Made by a program: the position numbers and the translations under genes
Part shown: one piece after another, positions 17,208 through 26,396 of the stretch
Numbering within the stretch: position 1 is the first letter of the stretch
How the letters are laid out: every line of letters starts with the position of its first letter
Assembly (NCBI RefSeq): GCF_005937885.2
Contig: NZ_CP042176.1
Coordinates: 6,133,501 to 6,197,500 of the forward strand
Reading direction: 5' to 3'
Source of the DNA: Bradyrhizobium sp. KBS0727
GTDB lineage: Bacteria > Pseudomonadota > Alphaproteobacteria > Rhizobiales > Xanthobacteraceae
DNA length: 64,000 nt
The notes under the pieces: generated by a model
What the model was told of the DNA's origin: nothing
Databases searched by the model: none
The model's input: only the letters and a program-made list of their open reading frames with translations

Positions 17208-17519
17208 ATGCGATACCGGATTCTCGTCACCCTCACCGTCACCGCAAGCCTCGGCTTCGCCGCCGCTTACGCAGCTCCGGTCGGCTACAAGCTTCCGGAG
17301 GAAACCTCAGCCTTCAAGCCCGGTGCGGGTCTCGAAGTGGTGCAGGGCAATTGCACCGCCTGTCACTCCGCCGATTACATCAAGACCCAGCCGCGCGGCG
17401 AAAAATTCAAGAAGGATTTCTGGGCCGCCGAAGTCACCAAGATGATCAAGGTCTACGGCGCGCCGATCGATGACGCGGATGTCGGCAAGATCGTCGATTA
17501 CCTCGCCGCGAATTACTGA
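17208..17519 (+). CDS. SorB-like periplasmic monohaem cytochrome c
   Basis: 103 residues: signal peptide (1-23, ending AAYAAP), haem motif CTACH near residue 45, and a distal Met probably in TKMIKVYG. Starts 12 bases after the molybdoenzyme stop; AGGGGA lies six bases before ATG 17208 (ATG 17202 is also possible). It would take electrons from the sulfite dehydrogenase subunit. Confidence 0.88.
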   Translation: MRYRILVTLTVTASLGFAAAYAAPVGYKLPEETSAFKPGAGLEVVQGNCTACHSADYIKTQPRGEKFKKDFWAAEVTKMIKVYGAPIDDADVGKIVDYLAANY

Positions 17520-17838
17520 GGCGACGGGGCCCGGAGGGCACGGCGGTGACGGAAATCGCCGGCCCCAACGGCCCGGTTGTGGAGAGGCCACCACCCCGCC
17601 TCTCCCCCTGCGGGTAGAAGCGGATGGGCTCGCCTGCCGCGATTTCGCCGCGTCAAATGACCGCGAATCCGGCAAAAAGGCGGAAATGCGGTGCAATATG
17701 CCGCTTTTTTGCCGAAACGATGATGCCGTTTGCGCTACCCAGCCCGCCACAACCCGCGTATCCTGATGTCTCGGGCAGGCCGGTAAGTGCGGGGACCGGC
17801 AGCTCGTTTTATTTTTTGATTCCGCGGAGACGACGTGA
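17520..17838. other. 319-base intergenic region with long inverted repeat upstream of cold-shock gene
   Basis: No gene seen. CGGCAAAAAGGCGG (17670-17683) and CCGCTTTTTTGCCG (17701-17714) form a 14-pair near-perfect hairpin with T6 in the 3' arm; it could terminate the sulfite dehydrogenase operon or form part of the cold-shock mRNA leader. The rest before 17839 is an AT-richer leader. Confidence 0.5.
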
Positions 17839-18039
17839 ATGGCTAAAGGTACGGTGAAGTGGTTCAACCCGACCAAGGGTTATGGGTTCATCCAGCCCAG
17901 CAATGGCGGCAAGGACGTTTTCGTTCATATTTCGGCAGTTGAGAAAGCTGGTCTTTCGACGCTCAATGAAGGGCAGACCGTCGAGTACGAAGAGATCGCC
18001 AACCGCGGCAAGACCTCGGCCGAGAACCTCAAGGTTTAG
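17839..18039 (+). CDS. Cold-shock domain protein
   Basis: 66-residue CspA-type nucleic-acid-binding protein. RNP1 is KGYGFIQP (residues 13-20) and RNP2 is DVFVHIS (27-33), preceded by KGTVKWFN. Acts as RNA chaperone or antiterminator. It is monocistronic, with a long 5' region and a strong terminator at 18179. The symbol is left open because such genomes have several paralogues. Confidence 0.93.
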   Translation: MAKGTVKWFNPTKGYGFIQPSNGGKDVFVHISAVEKAGLSTLNEGQTVEYEEIANRGKTSAENLKV

Positions 18040-18178
18040 CGCAACAGCGCGTTCGGCAACGGCAAACTCTCGGACGCGATCCGGGAGTTGGGCTGACAAG
18101 GATCTCCAGAAAAAACTGTGAGCGTTCGGCGGAGCGGGCACCGCTTTGACGCGCACTCCGATAGGCCAATATGCCATT

Positions 18179-18210
18179 CCGTTCTGATCGCATCAGGACG
18201 GATTTTTTTT
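18179..18210 (+). terminator. Intrinsic terminator of cold-shock gene
   Basis: CCGTTCTGAT-CGC-ATCAGGACGG stem (10 pairs, one G-T) followed by T8 at 18203-18210. Confidence 0.85.
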
Positions 18211-18243
18211 GGCCGGTCCGCGCCGAATCAACGCGAACCGCGC

Positions 18244-18903
18244 TCAATCTTCCGTCACCCATTTCTGCACCGTCATGACATCGGGCGGCTGCAGATAACC
18301 GCGCGGCCAGAGATCGACGACCCATTCGATCTTGGTGGCGCGATCGACCAGCACCGCGGTGTTGTGCGGCGTCTGCAGCACCAGCGTATTGCCGCGATAA
18401 TGCGGATCGCCGACGGTGTGGAACTTGAGCAGGCGCCACTCCTGCAGCACCAGCAACAGGCTGGTGGTGTTGCGGGTGGTGTCCCAGCAATCGTAATTGT
18501 GCTTGTCGTCGAAATAGCGAAAATCCGCTTTCGCCACCCGCTTGTTGGTGCCGATGATCGGCCCCATGCGGCGGTCGAGCCAGACCACCGCCTTCTGCGC
18601 CGCGGCGCGTTCGGCCGCAGCCGACGCGTGCCCTGCATTCAATATCTGCGTCAGCGCCGCGCGATCGCCCGGAGTGAAATCGAGGATCTCGCGTCGCCGG
18701 CAAACGAAGCCGTAGCAGACCGTCATCGAATTGGCCGAGGGCGGATAGATCGACACCGTGCTGTAGAGCGCGGCGACTTCCCGGCTCATCTCGGTCGCTT
18801 CCGTCGACGGCGCGCCCAGCAGGCAAGCGAGGACAATCCCCGGCACGGTCGAAAACCTGGCCAGCGCATTTCCGAATCTCGGCGGATCGGCGTCTTGCAT
18901 CAT
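18244..18903 (-). CDS. Secreted or anchored hypothetical protein
   Basis: 219 residues. A hydrophobic segment at about 19-33 (TVPGIVLACLLGAPSTEA) is a signal peptide or anchor, followed by a globular part with CYGFVCRRREILDF, WLDRRMGPIIGTNKR, NYDCWDTTRNTTSLLLVL and a C-terminal VVDLWPRGYLQPPDVMTVQKW. Cys and Trp content suits an exported domain with disulfides. I do not recognise the family; it resembles conserved hypothetical proteins of rhizobia. Convergent with the cold-shock gene. Confidence 0.7.
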   Translation of the reverse strand: MMQDADPPRFGNALARFSTVPGIVLACLLGAPSTEATEMSREVAALYSTVSIYPPSANSMTVCYGFVCRRREILDFTPGDRAALTQILNAGHASAAAERAAAQKAVVWLDRRMGPIIGTNKRVAKADFRYFDDKHNYDCWDTTRNTTSLLLVLQEWRLLKFHTVGDPHYRGNTLVLQTPHNTAVLVDRATKIEWVVDLWPRGYLQPPDVMTVQKWVTED

Positions 18904-18998
18904 TCCAACAATCCCAAGCTGCGGCGTGGCCGAGAATTAGCGCGGCGGTTTCGCGCTGCCAATACGCGAGCCCGTCGCCTGTGGATCACGTCCCGGTA

Positions 18999-19463
18999 TT
19001 AGCCGACCGGCAGCGGTGCGTCGCGCTTGACCTCTTCCATCACGGCGTAGGTCCGCGTCTCGCGCACGCCCGGCAGCGCCAGCAGGCTCTCGCCAAGGAA
19101 CCGGCGATAGGCCGTCATGTCGGCGACCCGGGCTTTCACCAGGTAATCGAAGCCACCCGCCACCATGTGGCACTCCAGCACTTCGGGCGCCGCCTGCACC
19201 GCCTTGGCGAAGCGCTCGAAGATGTCGGGCGTGGTCTTGTCGAGCATCACCTCGACGAACACCAGCAACCCCAGGCCCAGCCGGTGCGGATTGAGCCGGG
19301 CGCCATAGCCCTCGACGAAGCCGTCGCGCTGCAGCCGCTTCAGCCGCTCGCCGATCGAGGTCGGCGACAGCCCGATCCGCTCCGCCAGCTCGACATTGGC
19401 AATACGGCCATCCCCTTGAAGAATTGAGAGGATTTTGCGGTCTATCTTATCAATTTCAGTCAT
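18999..19463 (-). CDS. putR: Lrp/AsnC-family regulator, probable PutR
   Basis: 154 residues: N-terminal helix-turn-helix (DRKILSILQGDGRIANVELA...GLSPTSIGERLKRLQ, residues 8-45) and a C-terminal RAM/AsnC ligand-binding domain (LGLGLLVFVEVML, GGFDYLVKARV, YRRFLGESLLALPGV). It is divergent from putA across 109 bases, the usual arrangement for the proline-responsive activator PutR. The call rests on family plus context. Confidence 0.88.
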   Translation of the reverse strand: MTEIDKIDRKILSILQGDGRIANVELAERIGLSPTSIGERLKRLQRDGFVEGYGARLNPHRLGLGLLVFVEVMLDKTTPDIFERFAKAVQAAPEVLECHMVAGGFDYLVKARVADMTAYRRFLGESLLALPGVRETRTYAVMEEVKRDAPLPVG

Positions 19464-19572
19464 TTATCAGGCCAATCTGAGTATCTGCAGTATTATCTAA
19501 TGGTAAATCGTCAATTTGTCTATCGAACTACGGTTGATGCGGCAGTAGATTTGAGCGAGCTGGGAAAATCAG
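19464..19572. promoter_or_regulatory. Divergent putR-putA promoter region
   Basis: 109 bases, markedly AT-richer than its surroundings, between the two divergent starts. It must hold both promoters and the Lrp-type operator; no single clean palindrome could be fixed by eye. Confidence 0.5.
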
Positions 19573-22500
19573 ATGTCAAACGAGCAATCGCCTCCTCCAC
19601 CCTTCAGCGCGCCCCACGCCCCCGATGACCGCACGATCGCCACCGGCCTGCTCCAGGCCGGGCGGCTGGATGCGGCCCAGGAACGGCGCATCGACGGCAC
19701 CGCGACCCGGCTGATCGAGGCCATCAGGGCCAATGACGATCCGCTTGGCGGCGTCGAGGACATGCTGCGCGAGTTCGCGCTCTCGACCAAAGAGGGGCTG
19801 GCGCTGATGGTGCTCGCCGAGGCGCTGCTGCGGGTTCCCGACGCCTGCACCGCCGACCAGTTCATCGAGGACAAGCTCGGCCAGGGCGACTTCGTCCATC
19901 ACGAGACCAAATCCAGCGCCTTCCTCGTCAATGCCTCGGCATGGGCGCTCGGGATGTCGGCCCGCGTGATCCAGCCCGGCGAGACCCCGCAGGGAACCAT
20001 CGGCCGGCTGACCAAGCGGCTGGGTGCGCCGGCGGTGCGCGCCGCGACGCGCCAGGCGATGCGGCTGATGGGCAGCCATTTCGTGCTCGGCGAGACCATC
20101 GAGGCTGCGCTCGAGCGCGCGCAGCCGCATTCGTCGCAGCATCGGCGCTATTCCTTCGACATGCTTGGCGAAGGCGCGCGCACGGCCGAGGATGCGGCGC
20201 GCTATTTCAATTCCTACGCCAGCGCGATCGAGGCGATCGGCCGGACAGCCGGCGGCCGGTCGCTGCCCGACCGTCCCGGTATCTCCGTCAAACTTTCCGC
20301 GTTGCATCCGCGCTTCGAGGCCGTGAGCCGCGCGCGCGTGATGACCGAATTGGTCCCTCGCCTGATTGATCTCGCGCGGCAGGCCAGAGCGCATGAGCTG
20401 AATTTCACCGTCGATGCCGAGGAAGCCGACCGGCTGGAACTCTCGCTCGACGTGATCGAAGCTGCTTTCGGCGACACGTCGTTAGCGGGCTGGGATGGTT
20501 TCGGGCTGGCGATCCAGGCCTATCAGAAGCGCGCATCCGCCGTGATCGGCTATGTCGATGATCTCACAAGCCGCCTCAACCGGCGGATGATGGTGCGCCT
20601 CGTCAAGGGCGCCTATTGGGACACCGAGATCAAGCGCGCGCAGGAACGCGGCCTCGACGGCTATCCCGTGTTCACCCGCAAGGCGATGACGGATTTGAAC
20701 TACATCGCCTGCGCGCGGCAATTGCTGGCGCTGCGGCCGCGACTATTTCCGCAATTCGCCACCCACAATGCGCTGACGGTTGCGACCATTCTTGAACTGG
20801 CGAGCGGCGAAGATGGATTCGAATTCCAGCGGCTGCATGGCATGGGCGAAGCGCTGTATGCGAAGCTTGCCGAAGATCGCCCCGGCATCGCCTGCCGGAC
20901 TTATGCGCCGGTCGGCAGCCACCGCGATCTGCTCGCCTATCTGGTGCGGCGGCTGATCGAGAACGGCGCCAACTCGTCGTTTGTTGCGCTTGCCGCCGAC
21001 GAGGCCGTGCCGGTGACGGCGCTGCTGCGGCGTCCGGCCGGCATCATCGGCAGTGCTGACAATGCCGGGCATCCCAACATTCCGCTGCCACGAGATATGT
21101 ACCGGCCGCAGCGGGCAAACTCGCGCGGGCTTGAATTCGGCGAGCGCGCGACGCTCGACCGGCTCGTTGCGACCATCGCCGCGGAGCCGTTGCCCGAAGC
21201 TGGAAGCATCGCCGATGCGACACCGGCAGCGGCGAATGCGGCGATATCAGCCGCGCGCGACGGGTTCAAGACCTGGAGCCGGACGCCGGCCGGGAGGCGC
21301 GCGTCTGCGCTTGAAAAAGCCGCCGATCTGCTGGAACAGCGCGCCACGCATTTAATCGCACTGCTGCAGCACGAGGGCGGCAAGACACTCGACGACGCCC
21401 TGTCGGAAGTCCGCGAGGCCGTCGATTTCTGCCGCTACTATGCCGCGGAGGGCCGCGAACAATTTGGCGACGGCAAGGCAATGCCGGGCCCGACCGGGGA
21501 GAGCAACGTGCTCAGGTTGCGCGGCCGTGGCGTCTTCGTCGCAATATCGCCGTGGAATTTTCCGCTCGCAATTTTCCTGGGGCAAGTGGCAGCCGCGCTG
21601 ATGGCCGGCAATGCCGTCGTGGCAAAACCGGCGGAACAGACGCCGCTGATTGCGGCGGAAGCCGTTCGGCTGTTGCATGAGGCCGGCGTGCCGGCGTCAG
21701 CACTGCATCTCGTGCAGGGCGACGGCCGGACCGGCGCCGCGCTGGTGGCACATGCCGACATCGCCGGCGTCGTCTTCACCGGATCGACCGAGGTCGCGCG
21801 CGCGATCAACCGCGTTTTGGCCGCCAAGGACGGACCGATCGTGCCGCTGATCGCGGAAACCGGCGGCATCAATGCGATGATCGTCGACGCCACCGCGCTG
21901 CCCGAGCAGGTCGCCGACGATGTCGTGACCTCTGCGTTTCGTTCGGCCGGCCAGCGCTGCTCGGCGCTGCGGCTGTTGTTCCTTCAGGACGACGTCGCCG
22001 ACCGCATGATCGAAATGATCGCTGGCTCAGCGCGCGAGCTTGTCATCGGCGATCCCGCCGATCCCGCAACCCATATCGGACCGGTGATCGACGCCGAGGC
22101 CAAGCAACGCCTTGACGCCCATATCGCGCGGATGAAAAAGGACGCGAAGGTGCATTATGCGGGCACAGCCCCGGACGGCAATTACGTCGCCCCGCACATT
22201 TTCGAACTGTCCGATGCCAGCGAGTTGACCGAGGAAATATTCGGCCCGGTGCTGCACGTGGTGCGCTACCGCGCCGACCGGCTCGACCAGGTACTGCAAT
22301 CGATCGAACGCTCTGGCTTCGGGCTAACGCTCGGCATCCATTCGCGGATCGACGATATGGTCGAAGCCGTGATCGATCGCCTTTCCGTCGGCAACATCTA
22401 TGTCAACCGCAACATGATCGGTGCGGTGGTCGGCGTGCAGCCGTTCGGCGGCCATGGGCTGTCCGGCACCGGCCCCAAGGCCGGCGGCCCGCATTACCTG

Positions 22501-22584
22501 GCGCGCTTTGCGACCGAACAGACGGTGACGATCAACACGGCGGCGGCCGGTGGCAATGCGGCGTTGATGGCGGGCGGGGAGTAG
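19573..22584 (+). CDS. putA: PutA: bifunctional proline dehydrogenase / L-glutamate gamma-semialdehyde dehydrogenase
   Basis: 1003 residues, the minimal PutA size known from Bradyrhizobium, with no N-terminal ribbon-helix-helix DNA-binding domain. The FAD proline dehydrogenase barrel spans about 170-470 (SVKLSALHPRFEA, VRLVKGAYWDTEIKRAQ, ATHNALTVATI, AYAPVGSHRDLLAYLVRRLIENGANSSF in part). The NAD aldehyde dehydrogenase spans about 520-990 with SPWNFPLAIFLGQ, FTGSTEVAR, ETGGINAMIVD and catalytic Cys796 in SAGQRCSALR. Converts proline to glutamate. It is expected to be activated by the divergent PutR. Confidence 0.96.
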   Translation: MSNEQSPPPPFSAPHAPDDRTIATGLLQAGRLDAAQERRIDGTATRLIEAIRANDDPLGGVEDMLREFALSTKEGLALMVLAEALLRVPDACTADQFIEDKLGQGDFVHHETKSSAFLVNASAWALGMSARVIQPGETPQGTIGRLTKRLGAPAVRAATRQAMRLMGSHFVLGETIEAALERAQPHSSQHRRYSFDMLGEGARTAEDAARYFNSYASAIEAIGRTAGGRSLPDRPGISVKLSALHPRFEAVSRARVMTELVPRLIDLARQARAHELNFTVDAEEADRLELSLDVIEAAFGDTSLAGWDGFGLAIQAYQKRASAVIGYVDDLTSRLNRRMMVRLVKGAYWDTEIKRAQERGLDGYPVFTRKAMTDLNYIACARQLLALRPRLFPQFATHNALTVATILELASGEDGFEFQRLHGMGEALYAKLAEDRPGIACRTYAPVGSHRDLLAYLVRRLIENGANSSFVALAADEAVPVTALLRRPAGIIGSADNAGHPNIPLPRDMYRPQRANSRGLEFGERATLDRLVATIAAEPLPEAGSIADATPAAANAAISAARDGFKTWSRTPAGRRASALEKAADLLEQRATHLIALLQHEGGKTLDDALSEVREAVDFCRYYAAEGREQFGDGKAMPGPTGESNVLRLRGRGVFVAISPWNFPLAIFLGQVAAALMAGNAVVAKPAEQTPLIAAEAVRLLHEAGVPASALHLVQGDGRTGAALVAHADIAGVVFTGSTEVARAINRVLAAKDGPIVPLIAETGGINAMIVDATALPEQVADDVVTSAFRSAGQRCSALRLLFLQDDVADRMIEMIAGSARELVIGDPADPATHIGPVIDAEAKQRLDAHIARMKKDAKVHYAGTAPDGNYVAPHIFELSDASELTEEIFGPVLHVVRYRADRLDQVLQSIERSGFGLTLGIHSRIDDMVEAVIDRLSVGNIYVNRNMIGAVVGVQPFGGHGLSGTGPKAGGPHYLARFATEQTVTINTAAAGGNAALMAGGE

Positions 22585-22599
22585 GTGCGATTCGGACGC

Positions 22600-22703
22600 C
22601 GTCATTCCGGGATGGTGCGTTAGCACCAGACCTGAGGGGTGCAATTGCACCCGGGGAATCTCGAGATTCCGGGTTCGATGCTTCGCATCGCCCCGGAATG
22701 ACA
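22600..22703. repeat. Dispersed palindromic (REP-like) element with nested palindrome
   Basis: GTCATTCCGGG left arm, TCTCGAGATTCCGGGTTCGA and GCATCGCCCCGGAATGAC on the right, with an inserted GGGTGCAATTGCACCC palindrome (about 22638-22653) in the middle. Follows the putA stop. Confidence 0.85.
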
Positions 22704-22814
22704 CTGACGCACCCCGTTGCATCATGCCCCCGACATGGGTCAAATGGCGTTTGAACCGGATCACTCATCGCGATAATCAACAAAACCAACAAACGTCACG
22801 GGAGCGGCGCCGCC

Positions 22815-24020
22815 ATGGAAAAAGGTATTTTTGAAGGCCTCAAGGTTCTGGACTGCGCGAGCTTTATCGCAGCCCCCGCGGCCGCCACCGTGCTGTCGGA
22901 TTTCGGCGCCGACGTCATCAAGATCGAACCGCCCGGCGCCGGCGATCCCTATCGCAATCTGCCGAACTTGCCGGGCTACCCCCACAGCGAACACAATTTC
23001 GCGTGGCTGCTGGAGGCCCGCAACAAGCGCAGCCTCGCGCTCGATCTCTCGAAGCCCGAGGGCCAGGCCGTGCTGCACAAGCTCGCCGCCGAAGCCGACG
23101 TCTTCATCACCAACTATCCGCCGCCGGTACGTGAACGGCTAGGGATTACCCACGCCCATCTGGCGCCGACGAACGAGCGGCTGATCTACGCGTCGTTTAC
23201 CGGCTACGGCGAAAAGGGCGAGGAAGCCAACAAGCCCGGCTTCGACTCTAACGCCTATTGGGCGCGCTCGGGCCTGATGGACCTGGTGCGCGCCGACGAA
23301 CACACCACGCCGGCGCGGTCGATCGCCGGCATGGGCGACCACCCCTGTGCGATGGCGTTCTACGGCGCGATCGTGACCGCGCTCTACAAGCGCGAGCGCA
23401 CCGGCAAGGGTTCGCATGTCTCTTCGAACCTGATGGCGAACGGCGTCTGGGCCGCCTCCGTGCTGGCGCAAGCCAAGCTGGTCGGCGCGAAATTCGGCGA
23501 ACGGCGTCCGCGCGAGCGCGCGCTGAACGCGGTCACCAATCACTACCAGTGCAAGGACGGACGCTGGCTCATTCTGTCGCTGCTCAACGAGGACAAGCAA
23601 TGGCCGACGCTGGCGCGCATCCTCGGACGCGAGGATCTGGTCACCGATCCGCGCTTCGAGACCAAGAAGGAACGCCATGCGCGGTCGCTGGAACTGATCA
23701 AGATCTTCGACGAGACCTTCGCCACCAAAGACCTCGCCGAGTGGCGGCAACTCCTCGACGGCAACGGGCTGGTGTTCGGCGTGGTCGGCATTCTCGACGA
23801 CATTCCGCACGACAAGCAGATGATCGAGAACGAAGTGCTGGTGCCGTTCGAGAACGACACCATGCTGACCATCAGCAGCCCGATCTGGGTCGACGGCAGC
23901 AAGAAAGTCCAGCCGCGCAAGCCGCCCGGCGTCGGCGAACACAGCGACGAGATCTTGCGCAACGCCGGCTATGACGAGGCCGCGATCAAGAAGTTGCGGG
24001 CGGCCGGCGCGGTCGCCTGA
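22815..24020 (+). CDS. CaiB/BaiF-family CoA-transferase (type III)
   Basis: 401-residue cytosolic enzyme that moves CoA between carboxylic acids. N-terminal LKVLDCASFIAAPAAATVLSD and GADVIKIEPPGAGDPYR are family signatures. The nucleophilic Asp is expected near residue 170, around SIAGMGDHPCAMAFYGAI. The C-terminus PRKPPGVGEHSDEIL is typical. The substrate is unknown; the following GST gene 23 bases downstream is probably co-transcribed. Confidence 0.9.
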   Translation: MEKGIFEGLKVLDCASFIAAPAAATVLSDFGADVIKIEPPGAGDPYRNLPNLPGYPHSEHNFAWLLEARNKRSLALDLSKPEGQAVLHKLAAEADVFITNYPPPVRERLGITHAHLAPTNERLIYASFTGYGEKGEEANKPGFDSNAYWARSGLMDLVRADEHTTPARSIAGMGDHPCAMAFYGAIVTALYKRERTGKGSHVSSNLMANGVWAASVLAQAKLVGAKFGERRPRERALNAVTNHYQCKDGRWLILSLLNEDKQWPTLARILGREDLVTDPRFETKKERHARSLELIKIFDETFATKDLAEWRQLLDGNGLVFGVVGILDDIPHDKQMIENEVLVPFENDTMLTISSPIWVDGSKKVQPRKPPGVGEHSDEILRNAGYDEAAIKKLRAAGAVA

Positions 24021-24043
24021 CAGCTCTCGGAGAAGGACCGATC

Positions 24044-24691
24044 ATGTCCACCTATCGCCTGCACTATTTCCCGGAGTCGGGGAACAGCTACAAGCTCGCC
24101 TTGATGCTGACCCTGTGCGGCGAACGCTTCGAACCGGTGTGGACCGATTTCGCCGGCGGCGCCACGCGAACGCCGGAATGGCGGCGCGACGTCAACGAGA
24201 TGGGCGAAATTCCGGTGCTGGAGGTGGACGGCGAGCGCCGCACCCAGACCGCGCCGATCCTGCTGCAACTGGCCAAGCAATACGGTCGGTTCGGCGGCGA
24301 GACCGAGCAGGAACAGTTCGAGCTGTTGCGCTGGCTGTTCTGGGACAATCACAAGCTGACCGGCTATATGGCGAGCTATCGCTATTACCGCGCGTTCACG
24401 CCGACGCCGGACCAGCACGTGCTTGCGCATTTTCGCCGGCGGCTCGACGACTTTCTGTCGATTCTCGAAGCGCATTTGCAGAAGAACGCTTTCGCCATCG
24501 GCGAACGACCGACGATATCGGATATTTCAATGATGGCCTATCTGCATTATCCCGCCGACGAAACCGGATACGATCTGGCGGCGAGCCATCCCGCCATCAG
24601 CGCCTGGCTCGGGCGGATGGCACAGTTGCCGGGCTGGAAACCGGCCTACGACCTGTTACCCGGCAAACGAATGACGCATTACGCCAACTAG
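24044..24691 (+). CDS. Glutathione S-transferase family protein
   Basis: 215 residues: N-terminal thioredoxin-fold domain (YRLHYFPESGNSYKLALML, then GEIPVLEVDG with the cis-Pro, and QTAPILLQLAKQYG with the Gln/Thr glutathione contact) and an all-helical C-terminal domain from about residue 85 (FELLRWLFWDNHKL, FAIGERPTISDISMMAYLHY). GGAGAAGGA precedes the ATG. Probably an operon with the CoA-transferase; substrate unknown. Confidence 0.9.
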   Translation: MSTYRLHYFPESGNSYKLALMLTLCGERFEPVWTDFAGGATRTPEWRRDVNEMGEIPVLEVDGERRTQTAPILLQLAKQYGRFGGETEQEQFELLRWLFWDNHKLTGYMASYRYYRAFTPTPDQHVLAHFRRRLDDFLSILEAHLQKNAFAIGERPTISDISMMAYLHYPADETGYDLAASHPAISAWLGRMAQLPGWKPAYDLLPGKRMTHYAN

Positions 24692-24700
24692 GTTCACCGC

Positions 24701-24868
24701 TCAGCCGCGAAGCCACATCCAGGCGATACCAAACACGACCACACCGGCAATGACGGTAACCGCGACCGCCCAGCTGCTGACGCGAACGCTGCTTATTTTC
24801 TCGCGCCTGGCTTCATTCTCCGCGATCTCGCGATCGCGGTCTTTGTTCTCCTGGTCGGAAAAGCTCAT
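24701..24868 (-). CDS. 55-residue single-pass membrane protein
   Basis: Short ORF: a highly charged N-terminus (DQENKDRDREIAENEARREK, residues 5-24) and one transmembrane helix (SWAVAVTVIAGVVVFGIAWM, 32-51), ending WLRG. GGAGA lies six bases before the ATG. It begins 13 bases after the MFS permease stop on the same strand, so it is probably the last gene of that operon. The composition pattern (charged, then membrane) is typical of real small membrane proteins. Function unknown. Confidence 0.75.
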   Translation of the reverse strand: MSFSDQENKDRDREIAENEARREKISSVRVSSWAVAVTVIAGVVVFGIAWMWLRG

Positions 24869-24881
24869 CGCCGGTCTCCGC

Positions 24882-26306
24882 TCAGTTCGCTGCTGCTGCC
24901 GTGTCTAGCCTGGCATCAATCGATGACGGCCGATCGGCGCCTTTGCCGCCGCTCATGCCGGCGAGCCGGCTCAGCGAGAATGCCGCCAGCGCTGCACACA
25001 TGGCGGCCGTTGCCGCCGCCATGAAGACCGATCCGGTGCTCCACTTCGCCGTCAACAGCGCCCCGCCCACCAGCGGCCCGATGATCGACCCGACCCGGCC
25101 GATACCGAGCGCCCAACCGACGCCGGTCGCCCTGACGGAGGTGGGATAGAATCCCGCCGCCAGCGCATTGGCGGCAATCTGGCCGCCGACGATGCAGAAC
25201 CCGGCCGCGAAGATGGCCGCCGTCACGAGCGCGACGGAGTGACCGAGCTGACCGATCGCGCCGACGGCGAATACGGCGACAAAATACACAAGTGCCAGCG
25301 CGCGGAACGAGAAGCGGTCGATGATGCTGCCGAGCGCGAAGGTTCCGACCACGCCGCCGACCTGCAGCATCGACCCGATCAGAGCGGCCGAGGAAACCGA
25401 GGCGCCGAGATCGTTGAGCACGGTCGGCAGCCAGTTCGACAGAAAATAGAGATCGAGCAGGCTCATGAAGAACACCACCCACAGCAACAGCGTGGGCAAC
25501 GTCCGCCCTTCCCGGAACAGATGCAGCACCGGCATCCCGGCCAGTTGCGGCTCTTGCACGACGAACTGTGTCGCGGGCGTAAAACCGGCTTTGGGATTGA
25601 TCCGCCCGAGCAGTTCGGCAACCCGCGCCGGCGCCTGCCCGGTGAGCGCAAGGAAGCGCACGGATTCCGGCAGCCGCAGCGCCAGGATCGGCGCCAGCAA
25701 CAGCGGTGCTGCGCCGCCGACGGCGAACACCGAGCGCCAGCCGAATTGCGGGATCAACGCCGCCGCGAGCAGCCCGCCGAGCGCTGCCCCGATCGAGAAT
25801 CCGCAGAACATGACCATCACCATGGTGGCGCGGCGGCGATGCGGACTGAACTCGGATGTCATCGCGATCGCATTCGGCATCGCGCCGCCGAGACCGAGAC
25901 CGGTCAGAAAGCGGATTGCCAGCAGCGCGTTGACGTCAGCGATGAAAGCCGTCGCGAACGTGCCGATGCCGAAGGCCAGCGTCGAGAAGATGATGATCCG
26001 CTTGCGTCCGATCCGGTCCGCCAGCGGCCCGAAGATCAGCGCACCGATCATCAGGCCGAACAGTCCGGCGCTGAACACCGGCCCGAGCGCGGCCTTGCTC
26101 AGGCCCCACTCTTTCGCGAGTGCCGGCGCGACATATCCGATCGCCTGGGTGTCAAAGCCGTCGAGAAACAGCACCGCGGCGCAGGTCAGCAGCAATTTGA
26201 TCTGGAAACCGCCGACCGGCTGCCGGTCGATAAAGCCGACGACATCGACAGGCGATGCGCCGGCGACATCGACTGGGCCGTCACCCTGCGCCTGAGAACC
26301 TGCCAT
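24882..26306 (-). CDS. MFS permease, aromatic-acid:H+ symporter (AAHS) type
   Basis: 474 residues with 12 predicted membrane helices. VLFLDGFDTQAIGYVAPAL in helix 1 is the AAHS motif, GPLADRIGRKR is MFS motif A between helices 2 and 3, and GLGLGGAMPNAIAMTSEFSP precedes helix 5. ATG at 26306 follows a GGGGGAG stretch; the longer start at 26354 adds only unlikely basic sequence. Downstream of an FAD aromatic monooxygenase on the same strand, consistent with uptake of an aromatic acid. Confidence 0.9.
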   Translation of the reverse strand: MAGSQAQGDGPVDVAGASPVDVVGFIDRQPVGGFQIKLLLTCAAVLFLDGFDTQAIGYVAPALAKEWGLSKAALGPVFSAGLFGLMIGALIFGPLADRIGRKRIIIFSTLAFGIGTFATAFIADVNALLAIRFLTGLGLGGAMPNAIAMTSEFSPHRRRATMVMVMFCGFSIGAALGGLLAAALIPQFGWRSVFAVGGAAPLLLAPILALRLPESVRFLALTGQAPARVAELLGRINPKAGFTPATQFVVQEPQLAGMPVLHLFREGRTLPTLLLWVVFFMSLLDLYFLSNWLPTVLNDLGASVSSAALIGSMLQVGGVVGTFALGSIIDRFSFRALALVYFVAVFAVGAIGQLGHSVALVTAAIFAAGFCIVGGQIAANALAAGFYPTSVRATGVGWALGIGRVGSIIGPLVGGALLTAKWSTGSVFMAAATAAMCAALAAFSLSRLAGMSGGKGADRPSSIDARLDTAAAAN

Positions 26307-26396
26307 GCCGTCTTCTCCCCCAAAACGCCGAACCGCGGTTCTTGCCGACCGCATTGTCTCAGCCTAACTCGATTTCCGACACCGCTGCGGGAATTC

